DNA of 43,748 bases from Capnocytophaga cynodegmi DSM 19736. GTDB taxonomy: Bacteria; Bacteroidota; Bacteroidia; Flavobacteriales; Flavobacteriaceae. A model generated the notes under the pieces. The model worked only from the letters and a program-made list of their open reading frames with translations. It was not told the DNA's origin and made no database searches. The stretch is from positions 47,507-91,254 of the forward strand of contig NZ_KB900705.1 in NCBI RefSeq assembly GCF_000379185.1, read 5' to 3'. Positions 17,858-25,264 of this stretch are shown here, piece by piece. A program made the position numbers and the translations under genes. Each line of letters starts with the position of its first letter. Position 1 is the stretch's first letter.

Positions 17858-18100
17858 TTTCATATTGATTTTATCAAAGTACATCTGGATTTTGTTTAAG
17901 TACATCTGTATTTAGTTGAAGTACATCTTGATTTAGTTGAAGTACATCTTGATTTAGTTGAAGTACATCTTGATTTAGTTGAAGTACATCTTGATTTAGT
18001 TGAAGTACATCTTGACTTAGTTGAAGTACATCTAGATTTTATTAAAGTACATCTATATTTAGTTGAAGTACATCTTGATTTGATTGAAGTACATCTATTT
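17858..18100. repeat. 21-bp tandem repeat array (11 clear copies plus one degenerate)
   Basis: GTACATCT recurs at 17879, 17900, 17921, 17942, 17963, 17984, 18005, 18026, 18047, 18068 and 18089, always exactly 21 bp apart. A degenerate copy lies at 17858. The consensus unit is AAGTACATCT plus TGATTTAGTTG. The 10-bp core AAGTACATCT is identical in all eleven copies while the other half varies at the array edges; the five copies starting at 17921-18005 are almost identical. One frame per strand is partly open (VHLDLVE; QLNQDVL), but the forward frame is cut by TAA in copy 1, the reverse by stops in copy 8, and no start codon serves either. I therefore treat it as non-coding. Confidence 0.95.
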
Positions 18101-18355
18101 TTTCTATTTGGATAAAAGAAAAATCCTTCAAAGAATAAAGATATAAAGCATATCTACATCGATGAAGGATATTTATAAATGAATAAGAACAAATTTCTGT
18201 AGGAATTACTTTCTATCATTCATTCTGAACTTCTTTACATTCTGATTTTTGTTTAGAACGATATTACTTGTGTCAGTTTGAATGTAACCTAATAAGTATT
18301 ATTTCAGTAATTTTTAAATTTTAACTAGTATCAAGACTAAAAATAGAATACTTTA
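18101..18355. other. Gene-free stretch between the repeat array and menF
   Basis: This is the rest of the 639-bp gap. It holds an 8-bp inverted repeat, ATCCTTCA (18123-18130) and TGAAGGAT (18163-18170), with a 32-nt loop. Nothing else is recognised, and no clear terminator for menF (minus strand) is seen. Confidence 0.5.
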
Positions 18356-19399
18356 TCAAAGAATTGCGAACATTGTTTGTGCTTTATTCTGTGTTTCTTC
18401 CCATTCCGCTTGTGGATTGGATTCTTTTAGAATGCCTCCGCCTACATAAATGAAAACTTGGTCATTTTCTATCTGCATACATCGTAAATTCACATAAAAA
18501 TCAATAGAATGTTCATTGCTATCAACAATTCCGCAGTATCCTGAATAATAGGAACGATTATAATGCTCATTTTCCAGAATGAATTGCTTTGCTTCATTGT
18601 AAGGGAAACCACAAACAGCAGGGGTTGGGTGTAATTTATTAACGATAATGAAAGGATTTTCATTACTTTTTAATTCAGCCACGATATCTGTGCAAAGATG
18701 TACAACGTTTGCCGCTCTGACGGTTTTTACTTGCGAAATATCAAGATTATTTACGTGCGGAGCTATCTTGTGAACAATTACATTGGTTACGATTTGTTGT
18801 TCATCTTTCTCTTTTTCTTTCCAAGTATGCTTTCCTGTTTCGTTGTAAGGTTGTGTCCCCGCAAGAGCCATTGTATAAAACTGATTTTTGTTTATGCTAA
18901 GCAGTTTTTCGGGCGTTGCGGCAATCCAAGTGCCTATTTTTGGGTGTGAAAATAGATAACAAAATGCTGAAGAATAGTGTTTTGTTATTTTTTCAAAGAC
19001 ATTTACAGGATTTGCTTTATGATTTATGGTTATTTTTCGGGAAAGAACAACTTTTTCAAAGTTTCCTTCTTGCATTTGTACAATAGCTTTTTCTATTAGC
19101 TTGATATGTTGTTCTTTTTCAAGATTACTGAAAGGAATTTCTTTCTTGACAGGGGCATCAATATGATTGCTTTTTAGTTCTTCTTGATACTTTTTGTCTG
19201 CTTTAACAATGATTGAAGAATTATCATCATTATGAAAAGGAGCTAACACAAATCCATCAGCGGAAAATGAATTATCAAAACGATAAACTACATCATCTGA
19301 TTGTTCAAATACTTCTATAATGTTTGAATTAGGCTTTTTGAAAGCAACAAAAGGAATACCAGAATTATATAATTCAATGATTTTATTAAAAATGGTCAT
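18356..19399 (-). CDS. menF: Isochorismate synthase
   Basis: Converts chorismate to isochorismate, the entry step of menaquinone synthesis (or of catechol siderophores when named EntC). The 347-residue length fits the single-domain chorismate-binding enzymes. Visible motifs are EKVVLSRKI, the catalytic-region HPTPAVCGFP, YYSGYCGIV, and the C-terminal YVGGGILKES followed by PQAEWEET. It lies 48 bp behind the hotdog thioesterase on the same strand. A thioesterase acts later in menaquinone synthesis, which favours MenF over a siderophore role. menD and the other men genes are not in the window. Confidence 0.9.
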   Translation of the reverse strand: MTIFNKIIELYNSGIPFVAFKKPNSNIIEVFEQSDDVVYRFDNSFSADGFVLAPFHNDDNSSIIVKADKKYQEELKSNHIDAPVKKEIPFSNLEKEQHIKLIEKAIVQMQEGNFEKVVLSRKITINHKANPVNVFEKITKHYSSAFCYLFSHPKIGTWIAATPEKLLSINKNQFYTMALAGTQPYNETGKHTWKEKEKDEQQIVTNVIVHKIAPHVNNLDISQVKTVRAANVVHLCTDIVAELKSNENPFIIVNKLHPTPAVCGFPYNEAKQFILENEHYNRSYYSGYCGIVDSNEHSIDFYVNLRCMQIENDQVFIYVGGGILKESNPQAEWEETQNKAQTMFAIL

Positions 19400-19447
19400 A
19401 CTAAGTTATTTAGTAATGATGATTAGAAAGAAAGAATGCTATTTTTG

Positions 19448-19873
19448 CTATTGTTCTTTTATTTTTATGGTTGTAAACTTACAGAATGAAATTAGTTTAT
19501 GTTCTTGGTTTGTAATTTCTATCTCCCAAAGTTGTAAAGTACGACCCGCATTGATGCAAGTGGCTTTAGCGAATACCATTTCGCCTATTTTTGCAGACCT
19601 AACGTGATTGCCACTCAATTCGATGCCTCGTATGCTTTCTCCTTCCTTACGATAAAGAATCCAAGCAGCAATGCTTCCTGCACTTTCTGCCAAAGCGAGA
19701 GTCGCTCCTCCGTGTAATACGCCATCAATTTGAGTAACTTTTTCCGTAACAGGCATTTTTAAGATAATATAATCTTGACCCAATTCCACGAAATCAACTT
19801 CCCAGAATTTCATTAGGTTATCACTTGAAGTTTCTTTCCATTTTTTTAGTAAAGTTTGTTTATTTTCTTCCAT
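19448..19873 (-). CDS. menI: Hotdog-fold thioesterase, probable DHNA-CoA hydrolase
   Basis: A PaaI/MenI-type hotdog thioesterase of 141 residues. The core helix motif VLHGGATLALAESAGSIAAW contains the catalytic-site HGG and the downstream Glu typical of acyl-CoA thioesterases that cleave aromatic CoA esters. Placement directly upstream of menF in one transcription unit suggests hydrolysis of 1,4-dihydroxy-2-naphthoyl-CoA in menaquinone synthesis; this is inference from context. A near-consensus -7 box (TATCTTTA, minus strand) lies just upstream. The gene diverges from porD. Confidence 0.8.
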   Translation of the reverse strand: MEENKQTLLKKWKETSSDNLMKFWEVDFVELGQDYIILKMPVTEKVTQIDGVLHGGATLALAESAGSIAAWILYRKEGESIRGIELSGNHVRSAKIGEMVFAKATCINAGRTLQLWEIEITNQEHKLISFCKFTTIKIKEQ

Positions 19874-19938
19874 AAATATTATTTAAAGCGTAAAGATATA
19901 AAATTTTTCAATTCTTTTTCTATTCCATAAAAATAAAT

Positions 19939-19946
19939 TATATTTG
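19939..19946 (+). promoter_or_regulatory. -7 box for the porD gene
   Basis: TATATTTG is a full match to TAnnTTTG, 21 bp before the ATG at 19968. There is no TTG at -33. Confidence 0.45.
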
Positions 19947-19967
19947 CGTGAAATATAGACGAAAATT

Positions 19968-20849
19968 ATGAAAAAAATTTTATGTATTTTAGTTTTAATT
20001 CTTGGTTGGAATTTGCATTCACAAGAACTAAATGCTTTGGTTTCTATCAATACACAAAAAATAAGTGTTACCAATAAGTCTGTGTTCAGAACTCTTGAGA
20101 AATCATTACAAGAATTTATCAATAAAACACAATGGACAAACCAAAAGGTACGAGAAAATGAGCGTATTCAATGTAGTTTTACACTTGTGATTAATAAATA
20201 CGAAGGAAATCGATTTGAAGCAAGTTTGCTGGTACAATCTTCTCGTCCTGTTTTTAATACATCGTATCAAACACCTATTTTAAATTTGCAGGATAAAGAT
20301 GTTTTTTTTAATTATCAAGAATACGAACCTCTTTCTTTTAATGAAAATGCATTTGAATCGAATTTAACTTCAGTTGTGGCGTATTATGTATATCTGATTT
20401 TAGGTTTTGATGCTAATACTTTTTCTGAATCAGGAAGTCATCATTATTTTACACAAGCTCAGAATGTTGTAATTTCAGCTCAGAGTAGTGGATTTGGAGG
20501 TTGGACAGATGATGGAAGCAATAATCGTTGGTTATTAGTGAATGAGTTACTTTCCGAGAATTATCAGAATTATCATAAAACTTGGTATCAATATCACCGA
20601 TTAGGATTAGATGTAATGAGTGGCAATGAGAAACAAGGAAAAGAAGAAATTCAAAATGCGATTTTGCTTCTTGAGAAAATCCCAAGCCTAAGACTAAATT
20701 CCTATGCAATGAATTTATTTTTCAATGCTAAAACTGATGAAATTGTGTCAATCTTTTCAGGAGGAAGCATCTTTAATACAGCTTCATTAAAGGAAATGTT
20801 AAGCAGAATAGCTCCTTCGCAAATAGTAAAATGGAATCAGATTAAGTGA
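19968..20849 (+). CDS. porD: PorD/DUF4835 family protein
   Basis: A 293-residue exported protein. The signal peptide (MKKILCILVLILGW...) ends near QELNA. The DUF4835 family hallmarks are present: ELNALVSINTQKISVTNKSV, an FNYQEYEPLSFNEN region, AYYVYLILGFDANTFSESG and GGWTDDGSNNRW. DUF4835 has been connected with the type IX secretion system as PorD, but its exact role is not settled. No other T9SS core gene is in the window. It is followed 66 bp later by recN, a gene order I recall as common in Flavobacteriaceae. Confidence 0.85.
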   Translation: MKKILCILVLILGWNLHSQELNALVSINTQKISVTNKSVFRTLEKSLQEFINKTQWTNQKVRENERIQCSFTLVINKYEGNRFEASLLVQSSRPVFNTSYQTPILNLQDKDVFFNYQEYEPLSFNENAFESNLTSVVAYYVYLILGFDANTFSESGSHHYFTQAQNVVISAQSSGFGGWTDDGSNNRWLLVNELLSENYQNYHKTWYQYHRLGLDVMSGNEKQGKEEIQNAILLLEKIPSLRLNSYAMNLFFNAKTDEIVSIFSGGSIFNTASLKEMLSRIAPSQIVKWNQIK

Positions 20850-20915
20850 TAATTTCTTAATCGAAAAATAAAATATCATTTGTAATTTTATATAATACCT
20901 ATTAAATACAAAAAA

Positions 20916-22574
20916 ATGCTAAAAGCACTTTCAATAAAAAATTTCGCACTAATTGATGATTTGCAGATTGATTTTCCAGAAGGTTTTATTATCATTACGG
21001 GAGAAACAGGAGCTGGAAAATCTATTTTGTTAGATGCGTTGTCTTTAGTTCTTGGAAAACGGGCAGATATGTCAGTTTTGCGAAATACTGATGAAAAATG
21101 CGTCATTGAAGTAGAATTTGATTTGGATAAATATCAATTTAAATCTCTTTTTGATGAATTAGAGATTGATTATGACACAAATACGATTATCCGAAGGGAA
21201 ATACTCCCAACAGGAAAATCACGTGCTTTTATCAATGATTCGCCTGTAACGTTAGATATTCTCAATAAATTAGGACAGGTATTGGTCGATATTCACTCAC
21301 AACATCAAACCATTTCGTTAGGCGATTTGGGGTTTCAGTTTGAAATCATTGATGCGATGGCAGGTAATAAGGATTTAAGAGAGGAATATAAATCTCTGTG
21401 GTCATCGTTGAAGAAATCACAAAAAAAGTTGCAAGAACTTATTGATTTTCAGAAAAATGCAACTAAAGAATACGATTATAATTTACACTTACTCAAGGAA
21501 TTAAAATCGGCTCCCTTGCAAGAAGGTATACAAGAACAATTGGAAGAAACCTATGAAGAAGCTTCGAACATAGAAGAGATAAAGGAACGTATTTCCGAGA
21601 GTTTGCATTTGCTCAGTGATGAAAATACGGGGATTGTTAATCAACTTCGAGAATTAAAACGAACCTTTTCAAGCCTGACGGATTATAAACAGCAATACAG
21701 AGATATATTTGAACGTATTGAATCTGCATTTCTTGAGTTGGAAGATTTACAAAATGAAGTTTTTGATATCGATGAAAATATAGAAGCAAATCCTGAAATT
21801 TTAGCAGATATTTCTCAGCAATTAAATTTAATTTATACGCTTCAGAAGAAACATAAAGTATTAACAGTTAATGAATTAATAAAAATTCAAGAAAATTTAG
21901 AAAAATCAGTTTCGCAAACTGAAAACATTGAGGATTCTATCACAGAACAGCAGCAAATTGTTGAAAACAAAAAGGCAGAAACGTATCAAAAAGCACTTCA
22001 AATTCATAAAACTCGAGAGGAAATAATACCGAAATTGATAAAAAAACTTACTGATTTTACACACGAATTGGGAATGCCAAATGCTCAGTTTTCTGTTGAA
22101 GTAACCCCTACAGAAACGTTTTTCAGTAATGGAATTGATGAGCTTTCATTTTTGTTTTCAGCCAATAAGGGAGGAAATTTTGGTCAGCTCAAAAAGGTAG
22201 CTTCAGGAGGAGAACTGTCACGCATAATGTTGTCAGTCAAGGCAATAATGGCAGAACACACTGCGCTTCCTACTATTATGTTTGACGAAATTGATACAGG
22301 AGTTTCAGGAGAAATTTCTCAAAAAATGGGCGATATTATGAAAATGATGAGTACAAATCGCCAAGTTTTTGCCATTACTCACTTGCCACAAATTGCAGCC
22401 AAAGGAGATTATCACTTTAAGGTTTTCAAAGAAGATGTAAATGGTAAAACTACAACTCAGTTAAAACATCTTTCTGAAGATGACAGAATTACTGAAATTT
22501 CTGAAATGCTTGGAGGTAAAAATAGTAGCAAATCAGCAAGAGATCACGCTATAGAATTATTGAAAAAAGGATAG
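20916..22574 (+). CDS. recN: DNA repair protein RecN
   Basis: SMC-like ATPase that acts at double-strand breaks and helps sister-chromatid cohesion during recombinational repair. It has 552 residues, the family's usual length. The N-terminal Walker A is GETGAGKSILLDALS (about residues 29-43). A central coiled coil spans roughly 150-380. The C-terminal signature and Walker B are KKVASGGELSRIMLSVKAIM and TIMFDEIDTGVSGEI, followed by the D-loop/His region FAITHLPQIAAKGDYHF. It is terminated by a strong hairpin 15 bp downstream. RecN is usually LexA-controlled in other phyla, but no SOS box was recognised here. Confidence 0.95.
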   Translation: MLKALSIKNFALIDDLQIDFPEGFIIITGETGAGKSILLDALSLVLGKRADMSVLRNTDEKCVIEVEFDLDKYQFKSLFDELEIDYDTNTIIRREILPTGKSRAFINDSPVTLDILNKLGQVLVDIHSQHQTISLGDLGFQFEIIDAMAGNKDLREEYKSLWSSLKKSQKKLQELIDFQKNATKEYDYNLHLLKELKSAPLQEGIQEQLEETYEEASNIEEIKERISESLHLLSDENTGIVNQLRELKRTFSSLTDYKQQYRDIFERIESAFLELEDLQNEVFDIDENIEANPEILADISQQLNLIYTLQKKHKVLTVNELIKIQENLEKSVSQTENIEDSITEQQQIVENKKAETYQKALQIHKTREEIIPKLIKKLTDFTHELGMPNAQFSVEVTPTETFFSNGIDELSFLFSANKGGNFGQLKKVASGGELSRIMLSVKAIMAEHTALPTIMFDEIDTGVSGEISQKMGDIMKMMSTNRQVFAITHLPQIAAKGDYHFKVFKEDVNGKTTTQLKHLSEDDRITEISEMLGGKNSSKSARDHAIELLKKG

Positions 22575-22589
22575 TGAAATAGTTGCTAA

Positions 22590-22630
22590 GTAAATAACCC
22601 CACAAAAACTTTGTGGGGTTATTTACTTTA
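22590..22630. terminator. Bidirectional terminator between recN and the PepSY-like gene
   Basis: A perfect 17-bp stem: GTAAATAACCCCACAAA (22590-22606) with its exact complement at 22610-22626 around a 3-nt loop. It sits in the 53-bp gap between two convergent genes, ending 1 bp before the PepSY-like stop codon, and serves both strands. It is the strongest hairpin in the window. Confidence 0.92.
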
Positions 22631-23062
22631 ATCATCAACTCGTTTGAAATTACCTTTAGAATCAAATTCAAGCTCTAATCCATTGGATAATTTTACTTCC
22701 TGAGTACCAAAGAAGCCTTTTTCAATTTTTACAATTCTTGTATTCGCAAATTTTGCTTTTACGTACGAGGTGATGTTTTTTGAAATGAATTCAGTAGGGA
22801 TTTCAGTGTAATTTCCATCAATTTCCGTCCATTCTCCCTTTTCATTGAATTCAATTTTAAGTCCTTCCGAAAATCTTACTGTGTAATCATCTGAGGAAAA
22901 ATACTCTTTATCAAGGATTATGTAATCCAAAGTGTATTGCGAAAAGTGTTTTTTTATAAAACTTTGAGCCTCTTGAGGCAGTTCATTTTGAGTTACAACA
23001 GATTCTTGAGCATTGATTGTCATTCCTACAAATAAAAATAACATTGTAGCTAATTTTTTCAT
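22628..23062 (-). CDS. PepSY-like (DUF2874-type) secreted protein
   Basis: A 144-residue exported protein starting at ATG 23062 (MKKLATMLFLFVGMTINAQE signal). An in-frame TTG ten codons upstream would destroy the signal peptide's charge pattern and is rejected. Two copies of a beta-rich PepSY-like unit are visible: LPQEAQSFIKKHF to LKIEFNEKGEWTEIDG, and IPTEFISKNITSYVKAKF to LELEFDSKGNFKRVDD. Such small periplasmic proteins often lie beside two-component systems, as here: the sensor kinase gene begins 74 bp upstream of it and the regulator follows. Its ligand is unknown. Confidence 0.8.
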   Translation of the reverse strand: MKKLATMLFLFVGMTINAQESVVTQNELPQEAQSFIKKHFSQYTLDYIILDKEYFSSDDYTVRFSEGLKIEFNEKGEWTEIDGNYTEIPTEFISKNITSYVKAKFANTRIVKIEKGFFGTQEVKLSNGLELEFDSKGNFKRVDD

Positions 23063-23135
23063 ATGTGATATAAGTTTAAATTTGTGATGCAAAATTGAGC
23101 AATGATTTGGGAATAAAATGGGAAAAGTGAAAAAA

Positions 23136-24419
23136 TTATATTTTTTTTACTTCAAAAGTGTGTAAATCATTTTCAAATTGATAGTTAATTTTCAAGTTTT
23201 GTGCATTATCAATGATTGTTTTTACAATAGAAAGTCCTAATCCTGTTGATGTTGTATCTTGATTGGATTTATAAAATCTATTGAAAATGAGTTCTTTATT
23301 AAGTGGTTTGGATTCAAGAGATGAATTTTGAATATTGAAACCATTTTCATAGAAATTGATGCAAATAATTCCTGAATTTTTGTTGTATTTGATGGCATTA
23401 CGCATAAGATTTGAAACCAAAATATAAGCTAAATCAGGATTTATCATTGATTTGAAAGTGTTATTTTCATTCAGTTTTAGTTCAATTTCTTTAAAATCAA
23501 TCATATCGGAAAAGTCTTCAACAATTTTTTTGGTTACATCATTAAAGTTAACTTCTTCTTGTGGACTAAATTGATTATTTTCAATACGTGAAAGCATCAG
23601 AAGGGATTTATTCATTTTTACCAGCTTCAGTAAAGTTTCACGCGTATTGCTAAGCTCAATGAGATTTTCTTCGCTCAGAGTTTCATCTTCTAAAAGTATT
23701 TCTATTTTGTTAATTGCAATAGCCAGAGGAGTTTGCAATTCGTGTGAAGCATTTTCGATAAATTGTTTTTGGTGTTTGAACATTCGTTCATTTCGGTCAA
23801 TCATTTTTTGAATTTGGCTATTCAAAAGATTAAATTCCCGAACATTAGTTGGTTTTTCTTTTTTATCGTCACTTCCTTTTCCTAATTGATAATTTCCTAA
23901 TTTTTCAAGTATTTTATAGAAAGGTTTCCAGGTTTTTCGCAGAATTATATTATTTATCATAATAATGCTCGTTACAATTACAATGTAAAGAGCAATTAAA
24001 GCTATGAATAGATTTTGTCCAAATTCATCTTCTTCCACAATTGAGGTGCGAATTTCAAGGCGTTTGGGTTGTCCTTCTTTATCTCTGAAATAAGTTTCCA
24101 AAACACGATAAGGCTCAACATCGTCTTCATATTCCATATAAAATGACTCAGTTCTGAAGTAATTACCTTCTCTGTATTCATCAAATTCGATGGGAGTAAT
24201 TCGAAATTGATTGAAATCAAAATCATTGATAGCTAGTATTTTATCATTTACATATGCTTCACGAATAATCTGAATTTTTAAGTTCTTCAGTCCGTCATCA
24301 ATGTTATCATAAACCTCTTCAATCAGAAAAGTATAAAAAAGTGCCGCCCAAACAGCAATGATAATGAAGAGTGCTGAGGCAAGATATTTTAACGTATAAC
24401 TTTTTAACGAAACACTCAT
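23136..24419 (-). CDS. Sensor histidine kinase
   Basis: A 427-residue membrane kinase. Helix 1 spans about residues 12-32. A periplasmic sensor segment (33-135) is rich in acidic residues. Helix 2 spans about 136-158. The dimerisation/phosphoacceptor motif FIENASHELQTPLAIAI carries His226. The ATPase domain has the N box NLMRNAIKYNK and the G box GLGLSIVKTI. Its ATG overlaps the regulator's stop by 4 bp (ATGA), so the two are translationally coupled. The acidic periplasmic loop suggests a cationic ligand, metal or peptide, but that is a guess. Confidence 0.93.
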   Translation of the reverse strand: MSVSLKSYTLKYLASALFIIIAVWAALFYTFLIEEVYDNIDDGLKNLKIQIIREAYVNDKILAINDFDFNQFRITPIEFDEYREGNYFRTESFYMEYEDDVEPYRVLETYFRDKEGQPKRLEIRTSIVEEDEFGQNLFIALIALYIVIVTSIIMINNIILRKTWKPFYKILEKLGNYQLGKGSDDKKEKPTNVREFNLLNSQIQKMIDRNERMFKHQKQFIENASHELQTPLAIAINKIEILLEDETLSEENLIELSNTRETLLKLVKMNKSLLMLSRIENNQFSPQEEVNFNDVTKKIVEDFSDMIDFKEIELKLNENNTFKSMINPDLAYILVSNLMRNAIKYNKNSGIICINFYENGFNIQNSSLESKPLNKELIFNRFYKSNQDTTSTGLGLSIVKTIIDNAQNLKINYQFENDLHTFEVKKI

Positions 24420-25087
24420 ACTAATTTGTATCCAATTCCGTAAACTGCTTGAAAATCAATCTCCGCATTATATTCTTTGAGTTTTTTTCGCAAATTTTTT
24501 ATTTGTGAATAGATGAAGTCCAAACTATCGGCTTGGTCAATATTATCACCCCAAACCGATTCCGCCAGAGATGTTTTTTGTAGTGTTTTTTCGGGGCGAA
24601 TCATAAAATAATAAAGCAAATCAAATTCTTTGCGATTCAAAGTCATTTCTTGCTCATTTACCAAAACTTTTCTGTCTTCAGGAAATAGTTTTACATTTTT
24701 GAAAGAAATAAAATTTTCACCATTTTGGTTTCTTCTTCGTATGGCTGATTTTATTCTTGAATGTAACTCTAACAAATTGAATGGTTTAGCTAAATAATCA
24801 TCGGCTCCTAAATCCAATCCTAAAACCTTATCTTCAACGGAATCTTTTGCAGAAATAATAATCACAGCATCTTTTTTGTTCAGGCGTTTAATTTCTTTCA
24901 GGATTTCAATTCCATTTCCCTTAGGTAACATAATATCGAGTAAAATACAATCGTAATCGTACGCTCCAATTTTATCAACACCTGAAATATAATCAGTTGC
25001 CGTTTCAACAATGTATTTTTCTGTTTTGAGAAATTGTTGTATTGTTTCCAGCAGAGCAGGTTCGTCCTCAATGATTAAAATTTTCAT
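24416..25087 (-). CDS. OmpR-family response regulator
   Basis: A 223-residue regulator from ATG 25087 (MKILIIEDEP). The receiver domain has the acidic pair Glu7-Asp8, phosphoacceptor Asp51 in LLDIMLPKG, and the conserved Lys in LAKPFNLLEL. The C-terminal winged helix (about 125-223) shows MTLNRKEFDLLYYF and AVYGIGYKLV. A TTG start at 25111 is in frame but lies inside the -7 box, so the ATG is preferred. It is the first gene of a unit with the histidine kinase; the PepSY-like gene follows downstream and may share the signal. Confidence 0.94.
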   Translation of the reverse strand: MKILIIEDEPALLETIQQFLKTEKYIVETATDYISGVDKIGAYDYDCILLDIMLPKGNGIEILKEIKRLNKKDAVIIISAKDSVEDKVLGLDLGADDYLAKPFNLLELHSRIKSAIRRRNQNGENFISFKNVKLFPEDRKVLVNEQEMTLNRKEFDLLYYFMIRPEKTLQKTSLAESVWGDNIDQADSLDFIYSQIKNLRKKLKEYNAEIDFQAVYGIGYKLV

Positions 25088-25108
25088 ACCTTTCAAAATT
25101 TTTAGACG

Positions 25109-25116
25109 CAAATTTA
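25109..25116 (-). promoter_or_regulatory. -7 box of the two-component operon
   Basis: TAAATTTG on the minus strand matches TAnnTTTG, 21 bp before ATG 25087. It overlaps the alternative TTG start and thus decides the start of the regulator. Confidence 0.45.
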
Positions 25117-25219
25117 TAAAATCATTTGGGAATAAACTTGGAAAAATCGCTATTTTGCATAAAATAGTTCTTTGGCATATTTTTTAACAGATGAAAATTT
25201 CACACTAAAAATTATTTCC

Positions 25220-25227
25220 TAAATTTG
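25220..25227 (+). promoter_or_regulatory. -7 box of the sulfatase gene
   Basis: TAAATTTG matches TAnnTTTG, 37 bp before the ATG at 25265. Confidence 0.35.
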
Positions 25228-25264
25228 TCGGTATTATTTTATTCAAAATTCAAACAATTGTTTT

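Noticed and set aside
17858-18100. CRISPR array
   Set aside because: Repeats are directly contiguous with a 21-bp period and no unique spacers, and no cas gene is nearby.
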